Positions 47,550 to 56,744 of a stretch of 64,000 nt of DNA are shown in pieces. Location: NCBI GenBank assembly GCA_013151645.1, contig JAADHU010000005.1:1-64000 (forward strand), given 5' to 3'. The notes beneath the pieces were generated by a model. The model did no database searches. It was not told where the DNA came from and worked only from the letters and a program-made list of their open reading frames with translations. The position numbers and the translations under genes were made by a program. Position 1 is the stretch's first letter, and every line of letters begins with the position of its first letter. Origin of the DNA: Gammaproteobacteria bacterium. Its GTDB lineage: Bacteria; Pseudomonadota; Gammaproteobacteria; Steroidobacterales; Woeseiaceae.

Positions 47550-50500
47550 CTACCGCCCGGCTATCCGCTTCAATGTAGCCTGGTCAGCCTTGATCGACAC
47601 CCGGAAGTAAGGCCCCTGCGCCGTGTAGCGAGCCGCGGCAAAATCGTCATCGTAAAAACCATTGACGTTGTAGCCCAGCGTAATCCACACGTTGTCGCGA
47701 ACGTTAAGTCCCAGATCGATACCCACGCCGTAGTCGACGACATTGGACGCATAGGAATGATACGCACTGGCATGAATGCCAGCTTCCCACTTTTGTGCAA
47801 AGCCTTTGCTGAAATCGAGACCGGTGAGGTCGGTATAGCCGGTAACATCGGTGGCGCCGAATTCGCTGCGGACGTATTTGAAGGCATATTGCAGCGCGAT
47901 CTGAGTGGTGGCACTAATCCGTTTGTTGGTATTGAGATTATTGATCAAACGCCAGCTACGTCGCTGACTGAGGACGGAGGAAGCATTTTCGTAGATCAGG
48001 TCGACACGATCGAGGACAGACCACGAGCTTGCCGCCGGTCGAAACGCCCACCCCATACGAGCATTGACGGTCAGCGAATCGGAAGCGTCACTCAGCTTAC
48101 TGCGATAGACCGTCAATCCGGCAGACATGCCGTGACCGAGACTCGGCTCTCGATACCAGCCGGAAATCAGTGACGTGCGCGTCTCATTGTCGGAATCGCG
48201 GAACTCAATGCGACTGTTCACGCTCCAGAACTCTGACTGATAAAGAGTACCGAGAAATGCAGCCGTAAAATCATCTCGTTGGGAACCGAAAGTCAGCTCG
48301 CGTTCGTCGTCAAATCGCCGCAAACCCGGATCGGCCAGGGTTCGCGTTCGATCCAGTCCAACATCGACACTCCAGGATTCATTGACCTGAAAACCCTGAA
48401 TAATGCCCAGATTGGCAAACAATCTTGGCCCGAATTCGCTGCTCTCATTGACGAACGAACTGTTTATTTGTGCACGACTCCAGGGAGAAGCGCGCACACC
48501 GACACGAGTCATTTGAGTCTTGAGATCAGTACCTTGCGCATTTTCCAGCTCGAAGAACATATTGACGTCGGTCAATACTTCATAGTCGAAACCGAGCACG
48601 TAGCTGGAAAGATAATCCGAATTTTCCGTTACATTGTTGATTCCGAGACTGCCGTTCGCACGAATTTTCAGAGCACTGTTAAACAATCGACGACTAACAC
48701 CGCCTTGAACTACATTGCTTGTGCGGGAAACGCCGTCGGTAAAGTCATCTTGTGCGTGCACCAGGCCGAGGGACGCCGAGGATCGATCACCCTGATATCG
48801 GAGGTCGGCCTCCGCGGCAAGTCTCTCCGCGCCGGTCTGCAGATTTTTCTGCTGGGTAGCCCGGGCGTTCAGAGAGACTTCAGACGAAAAGTTATACCGG
48901 CCGTCAAGTCCGAACTTGCGGATCCCCCGTTCGGCGGCGGACTGTTGTTCGAGACCGAACGCCTGATCGACCTCTTTGTACTGGGCTCTCAAATCGAGCT
49001 TGTCGCTACGGTGCTCGACGCTCAGCATCTGCGCGCGACCATCGCTTGCGATACCACCGGCTTCACGGTTGCTTTGTGCGACTTCGGCTCTGACCAGTGT
49101 CTCCTCGTTTGCCCGCCAACGCAGATCGACACCGGTCAGGTCGCCCTCAGCGCCCTGTTGACCTTCGTTTATGTAGGTTAAACCGACCTCGATCGTTTTC
49201 TCACTGTCTCGTACCGCCACTCTCCCGCCGGCCACGATATCGCTGCTGGCGCCCGACGAAGTCTCGTATTCGGCGACGATATAGAGGAGGTTAAACTCGT
49301 TGTCGCGGCTTGGGACAGGTTTCTTGAAATAGAGTGTGCCGTTGAACGGATCGAGATTGTAGTCGAGAAAACGGCTCAACGTCGTGCTGGACAGGACAAC
49401 CGCTGTATCGAAGCGATCTCGAACCTCAATGCGAATGGTCTCGCTATTGCCGATGATAGGAGCACTGCTAAGGCGGTACAACCCGGACGTACCGTCGCCT
49501 TGCAATTCGTCGCGCACAAACGACTGCTCGGTCTCGCTCGCAAAGGCGGAAAGCAGCAGGTTCTGGCCATGATATTCGGTCTTGAAACCGTTAAAGCGAC
49601 GTTCGTAGCGACTGAGTTCAGTCGTGGACAAGGCCGTGCTGTAGTCCCCGAACAGGGCAACAAACTGATTGCGTTCAAGCTTCACATACAGTTTTCGCTG
49701 ACTGGGCGCCTCGAATCGTTGCTCTGAATTATCCGCATAAAGCGTGTAGTACGCATTTGGGTTGATCTCCGTCTGGAATTGACGTCTGGCGTCGTTTCTA
49801 TCGCGAGCGGAATCGTAAGCCAGTGTGAGCAGGTACTCTCCCTTGATCCTTCCTTTCGCGAAAAACGCCAACCGTCCATCGTCGTAATAGCCGCTATTCT
49901 CTCCCGCCTGGGTCGCGGCAAGCGTATTCTTCTTTAGCGTGTTGTAGCCGACCGTACCCTCACCAAAGCCGACCAGAATCCAGTCTCGCGGCTCTGGCTT
50001 GAGCCAGGTCGTCAGCTCCTGTTCGCGCTGCTGATCGAATTTCAGTCGCAGCGTCGCCATGCCGCTGGTGGTCGTTGGCTCAAGTTCAATGAGGGCGATG
50101 CCATCGCGTCCGACCGTGTAAAGCGGTTCGCGATTGCCAATATTCACGATCTTGTTCTTGCGATCGTTCTCGACCGACCACCAGGAACGATACGGTTGAT
50201 CGACTGCAAAAGCGCCGACGCTGGAGTGTCGCGCCGGCTGTCCGAAACGATCGTACAGGCGTACGGCAATAACCGGTCGTGTCCTGCCATCGGCAACGAG
50301 CAGCGACGATTCTCCCAGCAGTTCGCCGCGAACCGGCGCGCCTGCATAGTGGACCGTGCGCAGGAGTCGATCGGCGACCCGCCCGTCGGCACCGATGATG
50401 TCGGCGACCAGTTGATTGGCTCCGGTCAGCAAATCAACGCCGACCCAACGACTGACGGCAACGTTACGCGATGTATTGACTTCCGTGCCATCGAAATTCA

Positions 50501-53500
50501 ACGGGTTGACTTCGAGGCCGTTAATAAAAAGCGCGACGGACTGGTCCAGTCCGTGTTTGATGGAGATTTTCAGCGCCGGTATGGCCGGTCGGAATTCAGC
50601 AGCAGGCAGCACCCAGCCGATGCCCGGCGCGTGCGAATTGATATGCGGCTCCAGTTGTTTGGGTGCCGTCAGGTGATCCGCGAGTGCCTGCTCGTTGAGC
50701 ATTTGCTGCGTTGCTTCTGCAATGCTCGGCGGCAAGCCGCGGGTTTTCGTGATCAGTGTGCCGCTTGATGCCTGTTCAACGCGAAGAAATGATTGTTTGC
50801 CCGGACGCCTGCCAGTGAGCGCCATCTCGACACGGCGATTTTCCTGCCGCCCATTGACCGTGTCATTGCTGGCCACGGGCTCATCGGGACCGCGACCCAG
50901 GACCTGTACGTTTCCTTGCGCTACGTTTAGCGCTTGCGCAACATAGCGGGCGGCCGCCAGAGCGCGTGCTTCTGACAGCACGTAGTTGTCCGCGAACCTG
51001 TGCCGATTCCTGACCGCAATTCCCGTGCTGTCACTGTGGCCCAACGCCGAAATCCGAATATCCTGTACACCGGACCATTCTTGTATCAGCGAATCAAGTG
51101 CCTCCCGATCGACGACTGACAGCTGGTCGGATAACACGCCGAATTGCAGATTGAGCACATAGTCCTCATTTTCGAATGTCGCCGCTTCACGGCGAATCAG
51201 TGTTTCTGCAATGGGTGTTTGTTCGTCGTCTTTAGCCGGCGAATTGAAACGGGCGAGTGCGCGGGTCCGAAGTTCTCCGGATACATCGGCAACAATAACG
51301 CCGCCAAAACGGATGACTTTGCGCCAGTCACCACTCTGGTCTGGCAATGGCAGTGTTAGTGACTGACCGGCAATGCGGGGAACCGGCGCGGTTTCGCCAT
51401 CGAGCGACATCGACCCGGGAACGTAGCTGATGCCATCCGGCAGCAATACCATCACGCTGAGGTCGGTTACGGTGATGCTACCGGTTCCGTCCAGCTTGAG
51501 TTCGTAATGTACTTCGTCACTATTGGCGGAACCGGTATTCATTAGTTCGATATCGATTTTGCCATCCGGCGCAAGTTTACGACGTAGATAGAAATCGGCA
51601 CGTTGCAAACTACCGCGCGACAGGTCGACGAACTGCGAATCACCTCGACCGGCAAATCGTCCCTGGTCAGTACAGCCGACCACCTCGAAATAGTCCGGGA
51701 TCGTTGCTGTATCCAGTTGGGCAATGTGACCGCCTGGACGCAATCCTTCGAAATGGAATCGACCGCCCGCATCCGTGACAGCATAGCGTCCGTCCTCGAG
51801 GTAAACGCGCACATTCGCGACACCGCGGTCTTCCTCAAAGCTCGTCAACGCACAACTTCCATCAACGACGCGCCCGATCAGGGTACTGCTCGAACGGAAA
51901 AGGTCTTCGGCCAGGCGGATTCGCGCCTCGGAAGCGTTCGACACAACCCCGCCGTCGGCGAGCGCGATTGCTGTATTGACAAGTTCGTCATTCTTCACCC
52001 CGGCCACGATTTCGACGACGTAGGCAACCACCGACCGTTGACCGCCGGCGAGGTTTCCAGTTGTAAATACAAGCTCCATGGTCGCTGCATCGATGTCCGG
52101 ATCCATCAACGCAACACCGTCCAGCGTCGCAGAACCGGGCACGTAACGTACACCGGGCGGCAATTGGTCTATGAGCTGCACGGCCTGTGCCGTATCGGTC
52201 GTCGATGTATTCTCGACCACCAGTTCGTAACGGACGAAGTCGCCGGGTGCCGCTACCGTTGTCGTCGTCGACTTGCGCAAGAACAGCGAAGATGCGGCGG
52301 GATCAACCGGGTAGTCGAAACTGAAAGGACCGCCACCCGCGAATGTGAATGAATTGCCGAACGACTCCGGGCCGAGGTTGTATGGCGCATTCGGCAACAG
52401 TTGCAGATCGGCCGCTGCGACACTCGAGGGCGAAGAGTAGGCGTCAGGTGGCGTTACATCGATTCGGTAGTCACCCGCTGGTACGGACGGAAAACGGTAT
52501 TGACCGTTAGCGAATGAATAGCTGGTACCCCCGCTATCTACCGTGACTTCGCCGGTTACAATTGTCGAGGGGAAAATGCTTACACCGTCATTGCCGTAGA
52601 CGGTTGCGGGCAAGCCGCTCGACGTATCCGTAATCTGTACACTCGCACCGTCGATCAATGCACCGCTGCGTGAATCGAATACGACACTGACAGGATCCAG
52701 AATCGCCAGCGCCTCGGCGGAATCGGCAGCATCGGCTGGGTCCGTATAGCGCACGCGTACGCTGGAATCCATACCGCCCTGCACGACGCAATCGCCAAGC
52801 GATACCGGTGCGTTCGCGCTCGGCACATAACCGGCGAAAATACCGGAGTCGATGCCGGTTTCTGTGAGTCGGATTGTTTCTGTGTCACCACTGGAAGGGT
52901 GGCTGACGATCACCGTGGCGGTATCGCGAATTGTGGCGTCCACGTTCTGATCGAAGTCGTCAAGTCGCAGCATAAACGGCTCACCGAGGTTGTAGCTCGA
53001 TGTCACGCTGACATCCTGCGTTAATGCAGGATCGATCGTCAGTCCGCCACTGATTGTAGGGTCCGCAATATCGATGAAAGCTCCCGACTGCAAGCAGGCG
53101 GCGGGCCCCACGCTTTCCTGTAACGTTCCGGCTGCGACGACCCGGGTGAAGGCCAACGATGCCGGAGACCGGATGACCGCCGTTACCAGTTGTACCTCAT
53201 TGCTTGTGACCTGTGTCGGAAGTCCGGCCGCATTTTCATAGGCGACGAACGCCTGATTGGAAATGATGGTCCCCGGGGGTGCTGCAAGTGCCGGTACGGT
53301 CAGTAAAAAGGCAGCAAACGACAGCCAGATCAGGCGACCTTTCGGCCGTTTGTGAATACGCTGAATGCACCTCGGGGGGAACTTGCGTTCCCCCCGAGGG
53401 CTAGCTTGTAGCAGGCCGTGGAGCCTGTCTCCCGGAGGAGAAATACCGGTCGCAAGGGGGCCGGGGCTCCCCAAACGGGCAGCCCAGAACCGGCATTGCC

Positions 53501-53519
53501 TGAACAAACTATTGAGCAC
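47550..53519 (-). CDS. Giant exported protein: DUF11/Ig-like modules, OmpA domain and C-terminal outer-membrane barrel, up to 1989 aa
   Basis: Residue numbers from 53519. Signal-like helix RLIWLSFAAFLLTVPALA (62-79). First module (82-260) resembles the three upstream proteins (GTIISNQAFVAYEN). Carboxypeptidase-regulatory/SdrD-like modules lie at 275-360 and 545-645 (GVANVRVYLEDGRYAVTDAGG), DUF11 repeats at about 408-535 and 640-760 (PPGVRYVPGSATLDG; PDGISYVPGSMSLDG). The OmpA peptidoglycan-binding domain is at 790-903 (ISALGHSDSTG, LSEARALAAARYV, NRRVEM). Ig-like strands follow to about 1175. The last 800 residues have the alternating aromatic pattern of a beta barrel and end FRVSIKADQATLKRIAGR. 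The 53519 start is a GTG without a ribosome site, 14 bp after the upstream gene; the true start is unsettled. Likely an outer-membrane protein anchored to murein. Function unknown. Confidence 0.85.
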   Translation of the reverse strand: MLNSLFRQCRFWAARLGSPGPLATGISPPGDRLHGLLQASPRGERKFPPRCIQRIHKRPKGRLIWLSFAAFLLTVPALAAPPGTIISNQAFVAYENAAGLPTQVTSNEVQLVTAVIRSPASLAFTRVVAAGTLQESVGPAACLQSGAFIDIADPTISGGLTIDPALTQDVSVTSSYNLGEPFMLRLDDFDQNVDATIRDTATVIVSHPSSGDTETIRLTETGIDSGIFAGYVPSANAPVSLGDCVVQGGMDSSVRVRYTDPADAADSAEALAILDPVSVVFDSRSGALIDGASVQITDTSSGLPATVYGNDGVSIFPSTIVTGEVTVDSGGTSYSFANGQYRFPSVPAGDYRIDVTPPDAYSSPSSVAAADLQLLPNAPYNLGPESFGNSFTFAGGGPFSFDYPVDPAASSLFLRKSTTTTVAAPGDFVRYELVVENTSTTDTAQAVQLIDQLPPGVRYVPGSATLDGVALMDPDIDAATMELVFTTGNLAGGQRSVVAYVVEIVAGVKNDELVNTAIALADGGVVSNASEARIRLAEDLFRSSSTLIGRVVDGSCALTSFEEDRGVANVRVYLEDGRYAVTDAGGRFHFEGLRPGGHIAQLDTATIPDYFEVVGCTDQGRFAGRGDSQFVDLSRGSLQRADFYLRRKLAPDGKIDIELMNTGSANSDEVHYELKLDGTGSITVTDLSVMVLLPDGISYVPGSMSLDGETAPVPRIAGQSLTLPLPDQSGDWRKVIRFGGVIVADVSGELRTRALARFNSPAKDDEQTPIAETLIRREAATFENEDYVLNLQFGVLSDQLSVVDREALDSLIQEWSGVQDIRISALGHSDSTGIAVRNRHRFADNYVLSEARALAAARYVAQALNVAQGNVQVLGRGPDEPVASNDTVNGRQENRRVEMALTGRRPGKQSFLRVEQASSGTLITKTRGLPPSIAEATQQMLNEQALADHLTAPKQLEPHINSHAPGIGWVLPAAEFRPAIPALKISIKHGLDQSVALFINGLEVNPLNFDGTEVNTSRNVAVSRWVGVDLLTGANQLVADIIGADGRVADRLLRTVHYAGAPVRGELLGESSLLVADGRTRPVIAVRLYDRFGQPARHSSVGAFAVDQPYRSWWSVENDRKNKIVNIGNREPLYTVGRDGIALIELEPTTTSGMATLRLKFDQQREQELTTWLKPEPRDWILVGFGEGTVGYNTLKKNTLAATQAGENSGYYDDGRLAFFAKGRIKGEYLLTLAYDSARDRNDARRQFQTEINPNAYYTLYADNSEQRFEAPSQRKLYVKLERNQFVALFGDYSTALSTTELSRYERRFNGFKTEYHGQNLLLSAFASETEQSFVRDELQGDGTSGLYRLSSAPIIGNSETIRIEVRDRFDTAVVLSSTTLSRFLDYNLDPFNGTLYFKKPVPSRDNEFNLLYIVAEYETSSGASSDIVAGGRVAVRDSEKTIEVGLTYINEGQQGAEGDLTGVDLRWRANEETLVRAEVAQSNREAGGIASDGRAQMLSVEHRSDKLDLRAQYKEVDQAFGLEQQSAAERGIRKFGLDGRYNFSSEVSLNARATQQKNLQTGAERLAAEADLRYQGDRSSASLGLVHAQDDFTDGVSRTSNVVQGGVSRRLFNSALKIRANGSLGINNVTENSDYLSSYVLGFDYEVLTDVNMFFELENAQGTDLKTQMTRVGVRASPWSRAQINSSFVNESSEFGPRLFANLGIIQGFQVNESWSVDVGLDRTRTLADPGLRRFDDERELTFGSQRDDFTAAFLGTLYQSEFWSVNSRIEFRDSDNETRTSLISGWYREPSLGHGMSAGLTVYRSKLSDASDSLTVNARMGWAFRPAASSWSVLDRVDLIYENASSVLSQRRSWRLINNLNTNKRISATTQIALQYAFKYVRSEFGATDVTGYTDLTGLDFSKGFAQKWEAGIHASAYHSYASNVVDYGVGIDLGLNVRDNVWITLGYNVNGFYDDDFAAARYTAQGPYFRVSIKADQATLKRIAGR
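53340..53519 (-). other. Hairpin-rich stretch at the 5' end of the giant gene
   Basis: Between the upstream stop (53534) and the signal-peptide codons lie successive hairpins on the minus strand: GGGCT...AGCCC, TCTCC-tcc-GGGAGA, CAGGC-tccacg-GCCTG, and a perfect 13-bp stem with a 4-base loop at 53370-53399 (CCTCGGGGGGAAC / GTTCCCCCCGAGG). The region is open in the frame but, read as protein, has no family character, so it may be an untranslated structured leader or a processed N-terminus. I do not match it to a known riboswitch. Confidence 0.6.
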
Positions 53520-53533
53520 CGTAACGGAGTGGT

Positions 53534-54682
53534 TTAGTTAATGGTCACTCTGAAACTTATTACCGCAGGGTTATCTGTCCCTGTGGTACCTACCGTCAGG
53601 CCAGGATCAATAGTGATCGTTGCGCCAGCTGTACCACAACCGTCGCCATCACCATCTCCCGCATCCAGACTGCAAGTGCTTACGGTCGTACCCGCACCCA
53701 GATCGATCCTGGCATCCTGCCCCGGGGCACCGTAGCCGCCCAGAACGAGTGTCAGGTCACTGCTCAGCACATCTGCAATACGAACCTGATCAGCATTGAC
53801 CGCGCCGGTATTCTCGACGGTAATTTCGAACTCCACCGTCGCACCCGGAATCGCTTTCGGATTGACGCCGAGATTGAACGGATCGCTGATAACCGACGAT
53901 GATTTGGTGATCGTGAGTGCAGCTGATGACACTTGATAGCCGTCCGCGGACACTTCAAGGCCGTCACCGATACTACCGGCGCCATCATCGGCAAACACAA
54001 CCTCGACCGTGGTTGTGCTATCGACCGAAGCCGCGTCATCCGTCGTAAGCGCACCCAGCGCGGTGGCAACACCGGCGTCGTGGGTTGTTGCCGTTACTTC
54101 GATGTTACCAACATCCGCATTGACCAAAGCGACGTTTGCGTCGACAACGACAAAGACGAGAGTGGATGCGTCTGCCAGTAGTTCATCGACAAATATTAGA
54201 TCGGCGGGAGTCCAGGTGGCACTGCCATCGGTATCCGCAAAGACACGCAGGTTGCTCATGTCCACCGTATCGGTATTTCCGTTTACCGCACCGCCAACCA
54301 GATTGACCACCGCGAGGTTATAGTCTTGCGGCGAGTTACCTGTGTTGGTCAACTCGAATGTCGTAACGGCGTCCGGCTGTCCAGGATTGACTTGCGTCGC
54401 ACCAATCAGACCGAATTCAACCAGTGTGAAGTCAACTCGGTTGTCGACCAAGAATGTCGTCGCCAACGCACCACTGGCGAGGCCCGGCGCGCTGTTACCA
54501 TTCGGATCGGATAAAATGGGCTCTTGCGTATTGCCACCCACAGCATAATCCACCTGTGCCTGATTGGAGATCGACACACCGGCGTCGGTGCCGACGGCGA
54601 AAGCCTGCTGCGAGAAAAACAGCACAAGCACGATTGAACTCAGCCGCGCAAAGCGACCAAAGCCTGTTATTAAACGTTTCAT
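53534..54682 (-). CDS. Exported DUF11-type protein, 382 aa
   Basis: Signal peptide MKRLITGFGRFARLSSIVLVLFFSQQAFA, cut before VGTDAG. The opening GVSISNQAQVDYAVGG parallels the first module of its two larger neighbours. The C-terminal half contains a clear DUF11 repeat (GATVEFEITVENTGAVNADQVRIADVLSSDLTL). The whole chain is rich in Asp, Thr, Val and Gly and nearly free of Cys apart from two near the end (CSLDAGDGDGDGCG), an aspartate-rich loop that could bind calcium. ATG 54682 has AAGGAG at seven bases. It lacks a barrel or sorting signal, so it is probably secreted or periplasmic. Function unknown. Confidence 0.85.
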   Translation of the reverse strand: MKRLITGFGRFARLSSIVLVLFFSQQAFAVGTDAGVSISNQAQVDYAVGGNTQEPILSDPNGNSAPGLASGALATTFLVDNRVDFTLVEFGLIGATQVNPGQPDAVTTFELTNTGNSPQDYNLAVVNLVGGAVNGNTDTVDMSNLRVFADTDGSATWTPADLIFVDELLADASTLVFVVVDANVALVNADVGNIEVTATTHDAGVATALGALTTDDAASVDSTTTVEVVFADDGAGSIGDGLEVSADGYQVSSAALTITKSSSVISDPFNLGVNPKAIPGATVEFEITVENTGAVNADQVRIADVLSSDLTLVLGGYGAPGQDARIDLGAGTTVSTCSLDAGDGDGDGCGTAGATITIDPGLTVGTTGTDNPAVISFRVTIN

Positions 54683-54819
54683 TACGGTACTCCTTGCTTC
54701 ATTGCAAAAAAGATATTCGCCGGCATTCATTGCCGGACAGGGGCTCTGAGCACCTGCAGCCTTCCCTGCACCAGACTGCAGCTATCCCCCGTCCGGGGGA
54801 TCGCCGATTTCAAAATCTG
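54683..54819 (-). promoter_or_regulatory. Structured intercistronic leader with competing stems
   Basis: Minus strand: a hairpin ATCCCCC-ggac-GGGGGAT (around 54784-54801), then CTGCAG...CTGCAG, then CCGGCA-atgaa-TGCCGG near the gene. The bases 54787-54796 could instead pair with 54733-54743 (CCGGAC-GGGG against CCCCTGTCCGG, one bulge), which would open the first and third hairpins. This is the layout of a switchable leader, but no ligand class is recognised. Confidence 0.45.
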
Positions 54820-55308
54820 CTAGTCGAGTCGCGCTCGAAATTGCGACATACCCTGCGATCCGGCCGGAATTTCACCGACCATCACCCAGCGGATGTGCGT
54901 AAAGTCCTTGACGGTTGCCGATCGCGGCACGCCCGTATCGTTCACTGTCAACTCACCCGCTTTGGCAAAGGTCTTGCCGCCATCCACCGAAAACACGATC
55001 TCGGCACCTGGGCCGAAAGCCGAACCGTCTACGTAGGTCAGTTGTTCCGGCAACGGATTGGTGATGACGACGTTCTCAGCTGGCTGGTCACCGATATTGG
55101 CGAATGTCACGGTATAGATGACTTCGTCACCGGGAACGACTTTCGCCGCCTCCACCAGCTGCGTGCTGCGTTTGCCCGCTTCATCAATCGTGACTTCCTC
55201 TTTTTGCACTGTCGTAGTGACATTGAGGTGCCCGCTGGTCTGTGCACCGGCATTGCCGGCACTGGCCAGGACGAGAAAGAATATTCCTGCTTGCATTACA
55301 TTTTTCAT
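54820..55308 (-). CDS. Small exported DUF11-domain protein, 162 aa
   Basis: Signal MKNVMQAGIFFLVLASAGNAGA, cut before QTSG. The remainder is essentially one DUF11 domain: VVPGDEVIYTVTFANIGDQPAENVVITNPLPEQLTYVDGSAFGPG, followed by VFSVDGGKTFAKAGELTV and TVKDFTHIRWVMVGEIPAGSQGMSQFRARL. The ATG at 55308 follows AAGGGGG. It is the second gene of the DUF11 operon, 32 bp after the first. Such single-domain proteins could be the subunit of a surface layer or a partner of the giant protein; this is inference. Confidence 0.85.
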   Translation of the reverse strand: MKNVMQAGIFFLVLASAGNAGAQTSGHLNVTTTVQKEEVTIDEAGKRSTQLVEAAKVVPGDEVIYTVTFANIGDQPAENVVITNPLPEQLTYVDGSAFGPGAEIVFSVDGGKTFAKAGELTVNDTGVPRSATVKDFTHIRWVMVGEIPAGSQGMSQFRARLD

Positions 55309-55340
55309 TACGGCCCCCTTATGGCTGTAAGTTGGTTTGC

Positions 55341-56366
55341 TCAATCGATCGTGACTTGGAAAGACACCGTCTGGACGCCGTCCGCCTGAGTTAGATCACC
55401 CAGGCGAATAACAACCGTCGGCACACCACTGACATCGAGTTCACCCGAATCGGCATCGGTCGCGTCCGTCAGTCCGCCGCCATTCAGTGAAATGCTTGCT
55501 GTCACGTAGCTGGTGTTCGTTGGTACCGGGTCGGTGAAGACACTCCCCACCGCAGTGCCGGTATTGGTCACCTCGACGGTGACTGTGTAGGTAAGCGTGG
55601 CGCCGGGTACCGATTCAGTACCTCCGAATGGATCCGCGACGGCAACGGTTTTGACAATATTGATGACGACGTCACCAATCACATACGCACCCGTGTTAGC
55701 CGCGCTACCACCGGTGGTACCAATAACGGCATCAACTCCACCGTCGCCCTGGTTCGCGAATACATCTCCCGGCGCACCGGTACCGCTTACCGATGTCGCG
55801 GCAAGTTCACTACGCCCGATATCGCCATTGACCGCAGACGCAGGAATCCCGTTCACCAGCAGGATGCCTATCGACTCATCCGCCGCGAGCTGTGGATCAT
55901 TCGTTCCCGGCGTATAGGCAACATCGCCAAGACTAAAGTCGCCACTGGCATCGGAATCGAAATAGATTGCCGGCACCGATGGCACAGGATCGAAATCGTC
56001 GCCACCCAGGTTACTGTCCAGCGCCAATCGAAATACCTCGTTGCCATTGCCGGTATTGCTGACCGTGAAAAGCAGGCTTCGATCGACCGCACCCGCATTG
56101 ACGAGAAGTTGCGGGCTCTGCAGCGTCACAACCACGTCAATGCGCTCATCGACTGTGATACTGACGGTATTGGAAATAAGCGTTACATTGGTCCCGCTGA
56201 TATCGAAATCGACCTGCGCCGTATTGTCGATGACAGTGCCGGCGGCTGTGCCGGCGGCCCATGCGGGTTGAACCTGAAACAGAATTGTTGCGCACAACAG
56301 CAACGCTGGCATCCATGCAGGCGGCCGCGCGACAGCGAATCGCTGTTCAAATAGCTCTGATATCAA
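55341..56366 (-). CDS. Exported DUF11-type protein, 341 aa
   Basis: The TTG at 56366 has AAGGAA about eight bases upstream; an ATG at 56312 is the alternative. The export signal is MPALLLCATILFQVQPAWA. The first module starts GTVIDNTAQVDFDISGTNVTLISNTV, as in the giant protein. A middle domain carries DSDASGDFSLGDVAYTPG, a calcium-loop-like Asp pattern, and a final DUF11 domain has GATLTYTVTVEVTNTGTAVGSVFTDPVPTNTSYV. It is the first gene of the operon; no membrane anchor follows the signal. Confidence 0.85.
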   Translation of the reverse strand: MISELFEQRFAVARPPAWMPALLLCATILFQVQPAWAAGTAAGTVIDNTAQVDFDISGTNVTLISNTVSITVDERIDVVVTLQSPQLLVNAGAVDRSLLFTVSNTGNGNEVFRLALDSNLGGDDFDPVPSVPAIYFDSDASGDFSLGDVAYTPGTNDPQLAADESIGILLVNGIPASAVNGDIGRSELAATSVSGTGAPGDVFANQGDGGVDAVIGTTGGSAANTGAYVIGDVVINIVKTVAVADPFGGTESVPGATLTYTVTVEVTNTGTAVGSVFTDPVPTNTSYVTASISLNGGGLTDATDADSGELDVSGVPTVVIRLGDLTQADGVQTVSFQVTID

Positions 56367-56744
56367 GGTTCATTCCTTAATCGCAGCAGCGGTGCGATCA
56401 AGACCGGCCATGGCCGGCAATCGTCCGCTATTAATCCCTTATCGGGCATCGCATCATTGCGAGTCCGGCGACTGTTGAGTAATTGCGAAAGGGCTGCACG
56501 GAATCGCAGCGATTTGTCGTCAATCTGTGATCGGCCTCACGCTTTGCCCGTGATGCCGCTCACAGTCGCGATGCCAGCGAAACGTTGACGTTTCGAAGGG
56601 CTGGATGGATTCCGGATGCGTGTTATGTCGTCAAAAGGACGTGGACCGGGCGTCATTGCCAGGCATTTCGGCAACAGTAGCGCTGCGAATTTTCCTGTCA
56701 GCCTATCGAGGAAGAAATGGCGGGATTGGCATTGCTGGTCCGGG
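56367..56744. other. Upstream region of the DUF11 operon
   Basis: 378 bp between the sigma-54 activator stop and the first DUF11 gene. It contains no gene. It should hold the operon promoter. I looked on the minus strand for GG-N10-GC sigma-54 elements and found none with a TGGCA core. The palindrome GACCGGCCATGGCCGGC (56402-56418) and several short inverted repeats are present. Confidence 0.5.

Noticed and set aside
53340-53533. Cyclic-di-GMP or other known riboswitch before the giant gene
   Set aside because: The hairpins lack the conserved bases of the GEMM classes and of the other riboswitches I know.
54454-55389. A 311-codon plus-strand frame opposite the DUF11 genes
   Set aside because: Arg/His/Ser-rich antisense shadow of genes with signal peptides and good ribosome sites on the minus strand.
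56367-56744. Sigma-54 promoter for the DUF11 operon
   Set aside because: Minus-strand GG-N10-GC candidates lack the TGGCA and TTGC cores. A plus-strand CGGGATTGGCATTGCT at about 56720 points the wrong way and has a poor -24 element.
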